Below, in pieces: positions 37,601-48,200 of a stretch of 64,000 nt of DNA. The position numbers and the translations under genes were made by a program. Below the pieces are notes generated by a model that was not told where the DNA came from, ran no database searches, and was given only the letters and a program-made list of their open reading frames with translations. This DNA is from Sphagnum compactum (lineage: Eukaryota; Bryophyta; Sphagnopsida; Sphagnales). Numbering within the stretch: the first letter of the stretch is position 1; each line of letters opens with the position of its first letter. The DNA lies in NCBI GenBank assembly GCA_965153455.1, contig OZ234497.1:2294001-2358000 (forward strand), in the 5' to 3' direction.

Positions 37601-40600
37601 TTTGCATCTTCAGACAAAGTCATACTTGAGTAAACTACGCAGGATGGCATCCTGCCTGAATTCACATACAATTTTTTTGCATCCTAACCCACCTCAACTC
37701 CTGGAATAGAGAGGTTTGTCAAGCAATTGAGAAAATAACTTCTATTTGCATGTGCAGCAGTGCATCATGACCACCAGTTGCTTGCACGTAGCAAAGGGCA
37801 TGTGCAATATGCATAGATATAGCAAAACCAAACTGCAATAACCCAGAATGATTTTGGAGAGGTACAGTAATGGTGTATACAAGGAACCATATTTCCCAAT
37901 TTCCAGCAACATAGGGACTAACCTATTATGCTTCACAGCACATCAAGGTTCTGAGATGATCAGTGTACTGATGGAGTCACAAAGTCCCAGAGGTTGACTC
38001 CATCCCTAGGAGGTTGAGAACCCAAGTTTAATTGCTTCATCTTCTTTGTTAACTATCTAGAAGGCCAGTCACCCATGGACAAGACCAGCAGATGCTCTGC
38101 AGCTGTGCCACCAGTATGGCCCACACCATTTCAACCTCACCTGGACTCCAGGGCCCTCAAGGAGCACAATTTTCTTCTATGGACTTCTATGCACAAGTTG
38201 TTTGCTTGAAGTTACCATGACCAATTCATCATTTCTTGAAAAAAGAGCAGAATCCTTGGAGCAAAAAAGAGGAGAAAAATCTGGCCAGAACACGAGACAT
38301 GTTTGGGCTTCTTTGGCAACCCCTAATTTGGGTCTTCCATCATCAATCCTGATAAGAAAAGGCCTTCTTGAGTCACAAACAATGATACAGTTGGAATGAA
38401 ATGAATCGTGGAAGACTGAACTGATGAGTGAAAATGGCACTAATAAGGGAGTTCTCATAAGAGTGAGGAATAACAGATTGTGACTCATCAATAACTCCAC
38501 ACTCCCAAAATACTCAGTGATTCATGTAGTACACTGAATCCCAGAAAATTACATGAGCCAACCAGGTGTCTGAATTGGTCACTTTGTGTTCCAGATATTC
38601 ACATGAAGATGAATAAGAAGGTAAATACTTCTTGGATAGCCAAGTGCAAAAGTAAACTGAATCTAAAGGGCAGTGGACTGATTGAAGAGTCCCTAAGCAG
38701 AGTAGTTAAAGATACAACGATCAATTGCATTGAAAGGTAACATTGTATTGAAAATGAGGGGGTTGTGACATAGATGAGCCAAATGAGGGAGGAAGCACAA
38801 GAAAGAAAAAGGGTCTGAAAGTTGTGAATTGGAAAACAAAAAGTGTGAAACCAATGATCACCCTTGGATCAGCAAACAGGTCAAAACTCAACAGGCCTAA
38901 ACATGTAACACAATTGAGGTGGGTGGGCTGAATAATTCATGCTCACCTCCCAATATGGCAGACCCCAGAATGCACATAAACGCTTCATCCCACTGCTTCT
39001 CAATGGACACCCTTTTGCCCCCAACACATTTCCTGCAACCACCCACTTTTCAGTGGCGTGGGCTTGTCTTTTCACCTCAGCAGCGGTTATTATATCTGGC
39101 CTTCCCCTTAACTCCTCATGACCATTAAAATGTTGGGCAATGGGATGAATTCTGTATGGGTGATTTCGATTCAGCCACCTCCGATTTCCTTCAAACACTA
39201 CCTTTCCCAACTCCTTTGACCATCGACTAGTTGTCCCTGATCCACATGGAGGGCATGCTTTGTAACCCTGATGTTGGCATCCAGAAACTAAGCCATACCC
39301 TGGAAAATCATGAATCGTCCACATCAATATGGCCCTCATTAAAAATTGCCTTCTACCTATAGGTTGTAGTATGTCAAGCCCTCTAACCCCCTCCCATAAT
39401 TCTTGGAGTTCTTCAATTAGAGGACTTATTAGGACATCAAAGTTTGCACTCTTAACACTCTCAGGCCCTGGAATTATGATAGATAAGAGCATGAAGAACT
39501 TCTTTGTGACTAGCCATGGTGGGAGGTTATAGAATAGGAGTAATACTGGCCAAGTGGACCAAGCATTGTTTTTGTCCCCAAAAGGGTTCACCCCATCGGT
39601 GGCCAAACCTAGTCTTACATTTCTAGGTTCAATTGCAAAATCAGGCCATGTATTATCAATGTGTTGCCATGCTTTGCTGTCAGGCACATGGCGAACTTTC
39701 CCATCTGTGCTCTTGTTTCTAGCATGCCATGTCATCATCTCTGATGTCTATCGAGCTCGGTACATACGTAGCAACCGAGGAATTAAGGGGAAGTGCCGCA
39801 AAACTTTCTGTGGAACAAAAGACGTGCCAAATTTCTTGTACCGAGTAGCCCCGCACTTTGGACAAGCCTCTAATGTAGAATACTGCTTTCGAAATAAAAT
39901 GCAGCCATTCACACATGCATGGATGTGCTTGTAGTCTAGGCCTACTTTCCTAGTAAGGCTCTTAGCTGCATACATGCTAGGTGGCAGAAGGTTATCCTTT
40001 GGCAGTAGGTGCTTATGAAGGAGTGCTAATAACTCATCCATGAACTTGTTGGATACGCCATGTACTGTGCAAACATTCATCAACAGTAATGTTGATGCTA
40101 GTTTCGTGCACCTTGCACCATTGTACAAAGGCTGACATGCTTCCCGTAGATAATTGGCCTCAGTTGAGATGTCATCATCACTTGCTACTGATGGGGCCCC
40201 TGTTTCACCTAGTCCCATGTGATTGTCCACACCCCCCTGTCCCCTATCATGGTTATTCTGGTCGGGCATGCTTTCAGGCAATGCTGTAACTCTTCCATGA
40301 TCTGCATGGCATTCTGCACCATGCCTGTTAGCTCCATTCCCTCTACATTATGGTCTAAAGACAAGTTTGCAACCCTCTCAGCCTCATGTTCTTCCTCTGG
40401 CATTTGGAATAGGTCATCCAAAAGTTGGTTCACATTCACAGCCTCATCCACTACCTGCACCTCCACCTCTGTTCCCATTGGGTTTACTGCTGCCCTGCTT
40501 GCTTCAACCCACTCTTCATCAGAGTGGTCAGTTGGGCCTGGGCCTTTCCACACTCTAAATAGTGGATGCCTCCCATTTAGGATTAGGTGGTTTCTAACTG

Positions 40601-40787
40601 TCATAAGTAAAACCATTCTGCCCGTTCCTTCACATTTGGCGCATGGACACCGCATCTTGTCCACCCCATGTTGTGTGGTCCATGTGAACTCCTGCTTCCA
40701 CAACTTGTCATCCCTTGCTTTTTGCCTTCTTGGGTCATCCAAAGGCATTGACATTATGTCTTCCCTCAAATAATGATGGAATGACAA
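34658..40787 (-). pseudogene. CACTA tnp2-type transposase gene (TNPD-like), disrupted
   Basis: Encodes the DDE transposase that cuts CACTA ends. Order: transposase-associated N-domain (LWKQEFTWTTQHGVDKMRCPCAKC), tnp2 region (GLDYKHIHACVNGCILF, CPKCGATRYKKF; then GLATDGVNPFGDKNNAWSTWP and GYGLVSGCQHQGYKACPPCG), a 2.4-kb GT-AG intron (38946-36545) splitting LPYWE from HLLIRHTLDVMHIEKNV, a DUF4218-type block ending MYPIERAMKVFKGYVRNRSR, and a DUF4216-type block (GVASVFHQE, VGILKDIILLDYG, VILFKCDWVRNG). Defects: frameshift between 40281 and 40209; TAG at 39748-39750 (Gln expected); TAG at 35951-35953 between HTR and MYPIER (Trp expected); a frame change near 35620; an extra C in the C6 run at 35027-35032. 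The tail 34658-34993 is well preserved. Length and order fit a full tnp2 protein, so decay happened in place. Confidence 0.92.
36652..37356 (+). CDS. Acidic coding segment inside the tnp2 intron, unidentified
   Basis: A 234-codon open frame on the strand opposite tnp2, lying wholly within its 2.4-kb intron. It is very acidic (FDDEEDEEQ, VDLEDEADDLLDMELEDE), then Ser/Asp-rich, and ends with a charged helix-like ELRARQMERELKEKDANF. A TTTTAACAG acceptor precedes it, so it may be one exon of a larger captured gene rather than a gene of its own. No domain recognised. It resembles in style the acidic segment at 41453-42558, but no direct sequence match was seen. Expression is unproven. Confidence 0.35.
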   Translation: MKSHKLTNFNRDQKYVCPSQDSALISDSRNEPLHASVVPVNSPFDTTSFETFDDEEDEEQVIALEDKIWVDLEDEADDLLDMELEDESQKTESALEDIKVHDDPPMLQSTLHDQRVLSTELDNDQMTQHSPVDVDMAAGHASEDHATKQNVSSEKNQSRETMDMTEDDADIYVTATAAKTSKNISEGSHKEGEKGNDEVKRILEGELRARQMERELKEKDANFTHFAIMMRCIF

Positions 40788-41452
40788 GAAATCTTGACCA
40801 GAACTCCTTCACGGTAAGTGGCGAAATTGGAAAACATCACACTGTTATGAAACCAGGAAATGCTAACTTGCACTCAGATATCCAATCAGGTAAATCCTAA
40901 TTGCAAGCTTTCAGATAAAATCTTCAAACTGCTGGAGTCTTGACAATGAAATGTATGAATGTGGTTCCATGGACAATCTCCACCAAATCGTGCAACATAA
41001 CAAATATTGTGTCTTTTCCAGCCTGTGAGTACCATAATCATCATCATCCTCTTCACTGTGAGTGGCAATGGGTACAATTAAATAGATGATAATATGCTCA
41101 CACCTCGTGCAAAAATCCGGAAAAATACATCAGAGATACATACTCAAGTGATCAAGAGCTGAGGGAGGCATGACCCCTGAAATGCAACCACAGCCACTAA
41201 TCACCAAATAGAACATTGAAAACACATCCATTAGCTCCCTCTGTCACAAAGTGGAGATCAATTCCAGACAAAAATCTTTCCTTCCGTTGACCTCAATTCA
41301 TCACAAAAGTCTTATACAACTATGCATCTCATACCTTTATCTCCATTTTCAACATGTGGCTGTCACCTACATTCCAAGGATAGGTTTTGCATGTGAAATG
41401 GCTTTCAAGAGGGGTTCCTCATGTTGTGCTAGTTGATGCGTTGGTCTTGCAG

Positions 41453-42558
41453 GTCCTGCATCTCTCCGAGGTCATCTGATCTATGATGATACATCTGAGG
41501 CAGCTGAGGAATTAGATAGATCCAACAATGTGTCCGATGGAAAATTTGATATGGCAGAAGATGAGAGAGTTGCAATACCTGTCATGGGAGAAGTCAATCT
41601 CCGTAAGCAGGAAGAGGACATAGCTGGTGAATCGGCTGTTGCTGCTGCCCACATGTCCCCTTTTTTTGAAACTAGACCTGCTCCAACTCTACAGCATAAG
41701 CCTGCATTTCTTGCAGAAGAGCCAAAGTTGGAAGAGATTGAAGGACAAGGGTTACATCTGAACTGTCTTGATGAACTTTGTACATCTCTTGAAGCTGAAA
41801 ATTGTGATACAGTTATGTCAGTGGGAACACTGGACATCTCTGAGAGGAATCTGGAGATGCCAGGGGATGACGGATCTAAAACTGAGGTAAACTAGAAGGA
41901 GCAGAGACCTTGTGAGGAACAAACTATGGTCTTTGCAGCTGACACCAATCACCCAGTTGCTTCAAAGCAGATGCTAGACAATGCAGGGGATTACCCAGTG
42001 GAAACTTATGAGAAACAAGAAGATGAGAGCTCTGGAGACACATCTGCTGAGGTGTCGCTGAATTTCAATCCAAGTCATGCTCTAACTATGCAGGAGAATT
42101 TTGTGGTCCCTGCAAAGGAGCTGGTGACAGTTGATGGTGTGGGTGAATATGTGCATCTTAATGTTCCAATTCTTCCTTTCTCTGTTGCCTTAGATAACGA
42201 GGTAGAGTAGTTGGATTATGAGAACTATCCAGTATCTCGAAATGGAACCTGTAATGCTACAGAACAGCTGGAAGAACTAGCTAAGACAGAAGGATCACAA
42301 GGGGTCAATGATTTGGATGACGAAAAAACCAGCTTACCTACTGGCGAAGGTACCCACTTGAACTCTTGTATGAAGACATTACATGCTCCAAGCATGCAAG
42401 AGAGTTGTGCATATCAGGCAATGAAGACAGCTTCAAAGAAAGATTCAGGTGAATCAGTGGATTTGCAGTCCAGCCACACTCTATTGGGTACCTCACCTGC
42501 TGCAACTGGAGACAATGAAGAGGAGACAACGAGTGGGGAACTGATATTTCCAAACTAG
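41453..42558 (+). pseudogene. Acidic tandem-repeat coding fragment with two in-frame stops
   Basis: One frame stays open for about 368 codons except for TAG at 41893-41895 and 42208-42210. A good acceptor (GGTCTTGCAG) precedes 41453, so this looks like an internal exon. It contains three diverged repeats of roughly 100-130 residues, each marked by a Pro/Ala-rich start (RPAPTLQHKPAFLAEE, PSHALTMQENFVVPAKE, LHAPSMQESCAYQA) followed by acidic text and, in two, HLN. No known domain. Likely a captured host exon. It could alternatively be a private CACTA gene; absence from other CACTA copies would support capture. Confidence 0.5.
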
Positions 42559-45016
42559 ATGTAAAGAACATGCTAGGGTGAAATCAGATACAGTTTAGGG
42601 TTCATGAATGACCTTGTCTATGAATGAGGCTGAGTAGCATCAGTAGTTCTGCTCAAATGGTGCCGAGGGGTGAGTGAGTGAATGAAGTGCGTTTCTTCTT
42701 CTTCTTTTGCTCTTTTTTGTTTTTGTGTTTTAGGGTGTAGGGTTTTGAAGACGAAAAATTCTTGGTGCTTTTGTTTATTAACAATGTGGCTGATGGGTGG
42801 GTGGGTGGCTGTCTGTCTCTGTCTAATATGCCTTCTTGCTCGCCAGGAACATTGTCTAAGAATTTTCCGGAAAGATGATGTCAAAGGTGTCCAAGCAGTA
42901 GCATTGAATCCCCTTACTGTGCTGCTGGAATGGAGCATTTCGCACTCGAAGCAGCCTCCCAACTTCGCGGTGGATTGGGGACTTACCAATGTGCTGATTG
43001 TTGAGTTTCGGCAAGCAAAATCACATGGAACATGTGCTTGAAAACAGTTTTCACCCTTTTTTCCTGTTTTCAAGATCTATGTACACATGATGTTCATGAT
43101 GTAGGTTCCCATCAGTCCTCTTGCTATGGTGAATCAATCAATGAATTCGTTAAAGTCAGATCTACTCTTGTATTCCTTGTGGTGAGTTTTTCTCATCATC
43201 ATCAAAGGTAACGTTTGCTGCTTTTTCAGCCTCTTCATTGCAGTAACTTCATCCGTATCTTCTTCTTCTTCTTCTTCCTCCTCCTCCTTCTCCTCATTTT
43301 CCTCCTCTTTTATGTCATCCTCTTTGTGTAAAGTGATGTGCTCCATTTTGGAAGAAGGTGGAGAACATAAGACAACACCCTGATGATTCCTTTATAATTT
43401 GCCATTGTTATGATGAGCTGAGCCCAATTTCAATACCTGGAAGAAAGTGGGTGGTTTTTTCTTAAACCCTTTTGTGTGCATGTGGTGGTGGGGGGGGGAT
43501 CTTGTAGTGAGATCGCACATTATTGTGCTGCTTAGGTACTTGGTTGAGAGTTTCAAGACTGCATTCAGTGAGGACCAGGTGAACCAACTCTTGCAGCTTT
43601 ATCTGAGCACACTGGAAGCACAGTTACAACAACCCTCGCACACGCTCCTGCCAGGAGCAATGAAGTGTCTTGACTCGCTGCTCACTTGGTTTGTGCTCCA
43701 AAGAGTCAAGACACTTCATTGCCAGGAGCGTGTTGGTTTGATGATGAACTTCCTGCAGGAGGTAACAATATGTGCAATTGGCAATTGGTGGTTTTATTTT
43801 CTTTTGGGGGGACATGGGGGGACATGTTCACAATTTTCCCTTGTGCATAGGGTGTTGGGGTTGTCCTGTTGGGAAGCTGTCTCTTCATTTGGACCATGCA
43901 CAGATAGATGGATATCTGAGAAGAAATGGTGGGCTTCAACAACTTGCAGGTTCTGTAGTGAATTCACGGAGGTGCTTTGAATATATTGAGCAAGTATTAT
44001 GGCCTCGTGAAGACCTAAAGAGATACGAGGTGTTGAGAGGTATATCCTTGCACACTATTCGAATTTCCCACTACACGATTTCCCTTTTGGAGTTGCATGC
44101 AAGAGAAGTTGTAGAGATTTTTCTCATCTTTTTAGTAACTGCAAATTTGGACTCTCAAGCTGTGTGGATTTTAAGTTATGTAGCTCTTCTCCTTAGATTG
44201 TTTGGTCTTCTTCTGTTTCAGGTTTTGTTGAGCTTTGCTTTCTTCTTGGGTTTTTGGTTTTCCCCTTCTCTTTTAAGTTTCAGTGGATTTTCTTCATTTG
44301 CCATCTTTAGAATTAAGCACGAAATTTAGTACTAAATTGGTAGCACTCTTGGTTTGAGGCAACAATCAGCCATTCTAATTGACTATTGTTTATGAAAATT
44401 AGAGAGCTTTTGACTTAGTTAAATGCATTGCAATACTTTGAGAGCCCCTTCAAATACTGTGAATCCATGCTGAACAGTCTAATCAACCTTTTTTTTGCCT
44501 CCCTGGTCCTGAAATGCAGTTGCAAAGAAGGAAGGGTATTCATGAAGCTGAGCAGGTTTGGCTCAGGCTACTTTTTTGGGCTGCACACGCTACCCTACAT
44601 GTTCTAAACCTTCCTTCAACAAGGCACAAGCAATATCTGTTTTAACAAAGAGAAATAGGCATGCTTTAAGCTAAAAGTTGAAAGTTTATTATACCTTGAT
44701 ATTGGGTGATAGCTGGGAAAAGTAGAGGTTTATGTTTCTGCAAAGTTTATTTTCCTTGACAATTGTTGGTTGCTGCTTTGAGGTAATGTCCCTTGCTTTA
44801 TAGAATTGTTGTAGAAATGTTTGGCAAGGCTTGAGAAGGGCCTGAGGTCTGACCCAGCTGCCAGACTAGTGTGTGGCTATGTTTTCTGTTTTGCTGGTCC
44901 CATGAAGCCTGCAGCAAACCTAAGACTCCTACTGTGTTCCATCCACTATTTGAAGTTGATGTTGCACCTAAGTGCTTGTTCTGCAGTATTTAATAGATAT
45001 TTCTGGTGGATTGCAG
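42559..45016 (+). other. Exon-like scraps of unidentified captured genes
   Basis: Short plus-strand segments look exonic. At 42849-43041 (after a CTCGCCAG acceptor) the text is LRIFRKDDVKGVQAVALNPLTVLLEW. At about 43535-43690 it is YLVESFKTAFSEDQVNQLLQLYLSTLEAQLQQ followed by MKCLDSLLTW, ending in the hairpin described separately. At about 43951-44028 (AACTTGCAG acceptor, GAG/GTGTTG donor) it is NSRRCFEYIEQVLWPREDLKRYE. All are on the same strand and may come from one or several host genes. I cannot name the donor(s). A (GAAGAA)-type CT tract at 43255-43325 gives a spurious Glu-rich minus frame. Confidence 0.35.
43640..43736. repeat. Inverted duplication forming a ~30-bp hairpin
   Basis: Left arm 43640-43675 (ACACGCTCCTG, a 6-7 base insert CCAGGA, then GCAATGAAGTGTCTTGACTC) pairs with right arm 43703-43736 (GAGTCAAGACACTTCATTGC then CAGGAGCGTGTT). 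Apart from the small insert the arms are perfectly complementary over about 32 bases, with a 27-base loop. The left arm is in the coding-like stretch ending MKCLDSLLTW, so the right arm looks like a templated inverted copy of it. Confidence 0.85.
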
Positions 45017-45180
45017 GTAATGGTGCCCTATATGTACGGACAGTTCATCAGCAACTTGACATATGAGGTGAAAAGCGGGAACATCCCAGTGTCACGGAGT
45101 GATCATGTTGTTGCCAGAATTCTTCTGGTCAAATTTGAAACAGGTCTCTTTGAGGACCCTTATGCCAACAAGGGGCTTAA
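45017..45180 (+). pseudogene. Captured GH3 beta-glucosidase exon fragment
   Basis: After the acceptor GGATTGCAG the plus strand reads VMVPYMYGQFISNLTYEVKS then GNIPVSRSDHVVARILLVKF and ETGLFEDPYANKG. This matches the stretch of plant glycoside hydrolase family 3 exohydrolases (D/MVMVP....F...LT..V.SG.IP.SRI.DAV.RIL.VKF..GLFE.P.A). Only this one exon-sized piece is present; the catalytic N-domain and the C-terminal sandwich domain are missing. Non-functional passenger DNA. Confidence 0.8.
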
Positions 45181-45297
45181 ATCATTTATAGGGTTCCTGG
45201 TGATCATTTACTACATGCATAGCTTAAAATTAGGTTTGTATGCTAGTTAGTGGTCATGTGCTTATTGAGACAGTCTTAGTCCAAACTAATTACTCCT

Positions 45298-48200
45298 TTG
45301 CTGTATTTTGGAAACACTCGGTCACTTGGCAGTCGTCACTTCATGGACTCAGCAACCATGCAAGGGAGGAAGAAGACAAATAAGAAGTCCACCCAAAAGG
45401 TGGTGGATGGGAGAACACTTGGACACCAAAGCAAGAGGAGGAGCACTAGGAATGCTGGAAAACCACATCGTCATGTGGTGGAAGAGGAAGGGGGGTCGAC
45501 ATCAGCAGCATCTAGTGAACGCAACACTTCATGTAGCAGCGACTACAACTCAGAAGCAGAGGAGTCAGAAGGTTCTGAGCTGCCAGTTGCATCTTCAGTT
45601 ATGAAGGAACAGAATAAGGCACCTAGCAAACGGACCCCCACACCAAATGTAATGTACCCCTCCCCCCCCCATCAAATATTGTTTCTGAGGTCCATTTTGA
45701 TGTCAAAGATACTAAAAGTAACAACATTATTGAAGGCACAATATCTATGAAATTTCTGACTGGTCCTATATGAGCCTTGCTAGTCCGTATTGAGTTGAAG
45801 TTTATTCTAGCAAATGAAACTAAAGCAGAATAAAAACATGTAGGCAAGATCTACAACAAAACAGACAAACAAATTCTGGTAAAATGTTAACAAACATTAA
45901 AAAGACTCCCCCCCACAGGCTTTGTGACTCAGCCTGACTCAGTGCCCCGAGCTCCCTCCCTCTATGTCTGCTGTGTGTTTTTTTTCTGCAATCTGGTACT
46001 ATGTGATTTTGTGTCTTTTGCTGCAATTTTGGTGTCTGATTTTGGTAGCCTGGTATGTGATTTTTTTTTCTGGTTAGCAATTTTGTGTTTTCCTGCAGTC
46101 TGGTGTGTGTGATTTTGTGGTTTTTGATGCAATCTCATGTGTGAATGATTATTTTTTCCAACAATCCAATCATCCAAACGTCATGTTTTTGCTGCAGTAG
46201 TGTATTGTTTCCTTACAGATTCCTTAAAGATTTTCAGAGATCTTTTTTTTGGTTTATTCTTGACAGATGGATTGTTTTGCTAGTGATCTGATCAACCACT
46301 CTCTTCCTTATCATCTGTGGACTGGGTGCACACCTGTTTTGCATTCACCATCTGGTTTGATATAACACAAACAGAGACAAACAGAACTTTCTTCTCTTCT
46401 TTCTCTTCTGACATCATATCTAAACTGAATGCTGTATTTTATCCCCCTCCAAGATTCCTCAAGAAGCAGTGACATTGGTCTTGACTGTAGATGTATTATT
46501 GTCAAGATTGTGTTCCAATTGCACAAGCCACACTGTAAAGAGATGTGATGCTCTATGGGCTTTTGTGCCTGAAGAATGTGAAGAAGTATATTTAATGATC
46601 CTAGAATTGTCTCCCTGATGAGTTTGCAAATCACTTTTTTCTTGAGGGATTGCGTGCTTGTCTTACGGTCCAAATGCCCCGTTTGTTACAGGAGAACTGA
46701 TATGTGCTTACTGGCTCTTAAACTGCACATTAAAAATAGCCACTTGTAGAACATCTAGTATTGTCTTGTGGGTTTACATGTTACAGCACATAAGCTCCAT
46801 AAATTTGGAAATGGAAACATAAAATGGGGCCCAGTTAAAAAGGTAATTGCCAATATTCATTTGTCTGTCTTCAACATTAAGTCTCTCAACTATGATAGAA
46901 GGCTTAGGCAATAACACCTTAATTCTTCAACTAGCCTCTGTCCGTTTTCAGATAAGGGGGTAATTTATGTTATTTACAGTGTCAATCATAGTAGAATGCT
47001 GAGTTTTCACCTTCTGTTCTCGGTCTTGATGTTGGCCATGTATTAAGTGAGTGGAAGGCCAAAGTTCTTTTGTTTGTACAGAAGAGGACTCATGCTTCCT
47101 TACTGGTTCAACCTCTTCTAATTCTTCTTTGTACAGAGGTTGAGGTTGTTGGTATTAAACATGGTGTAGGAAAGGATGGAGAACTCACAAGCCAATGATG
47201 GATCCAGTAGGTGTGCATTGGACCACTTCCGTATTCCAGACACATGGGTCTGTGGTGTTGTAGGGGTCTCGGTAGTACACTTTTTCTTGATTTCCTTTAT
47301 CAAGATTGGAGATTTTTGCTTGAGCTTGTAATAGTTTCTTTAAATTCAGAGCTTGCAAAGTTTATCACTATTCTTGGAAATTATTGCCTTTATCCAGAGT
47401 GTCTTCAAGCTTTCAGTTAAGATCTAGAATGCCCTTTTTGTTCATCAGAGTTTTTCTTTTGTATCAGGTTTTCTCTCATGTCCAGAAATAATCTTATAAA
47501 TCTCCATGATTTCAGTATTGCAAATATGAAGTGGTTTTCTTTCAAAAATTTGCTGATCATGCTGTGTTCTGTAAAGGGTTAATTAAAGTCTCTCAACAGG
47601 CTTAGAAGGTTAAGGCGAAAGCAACTCAAACTTGTTGCCAAAATTTGTTCTGTTTCATATAGAGGTGTCATCTATGTAATCCGCAACACTGGTTCCAGTT
47701 AAGTGCTATATGATGGTCAAACCTGTAGCTCAGTCTTTGCAAGATCCTAAGAGCATGTAAGAGAAGCTCGAACATTGGAAAAGCTCACCAATTCTGTTTT
47801 TGATTTACGAATATCTGTTTTTTTGGAATTTACATGTCTCATGTTGACAATATATGAGCAGACTGTATGTTTTCCTAGCTTCTACCCATTCCCTATGTAT
47901 AACATGTTGTGTGTGTGCTTGAGAAAAGAAAGCAACATCAAAGAAAGCTCGGGTTGAAACCCCACCACTTGTCGATATGGTGAATGCCACTAGGCTACAA
48001 AAGACCACATCGGCAGCAGTACAAAGTCACAAGCATGGTGGTGACTTTGCAAGGTGCAATAATCAGGCATGTAAACATGGTGTTGGAAGTTCAGAATGCA
48101 CATGGAATGCTGGACAATGTGGGCACACAAGAAGGTGGAGTTCTTGCCAAATGTCACAATGTCCTAATTGAAAGGTAAGATTGAGCCCTGGGCACAAGGG

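Noticed and set aside
43134-43346. Glu-rich minus-strand protein
   Set aside because: Encoded by a TTC/CTC simple repeat; low-complexity only.
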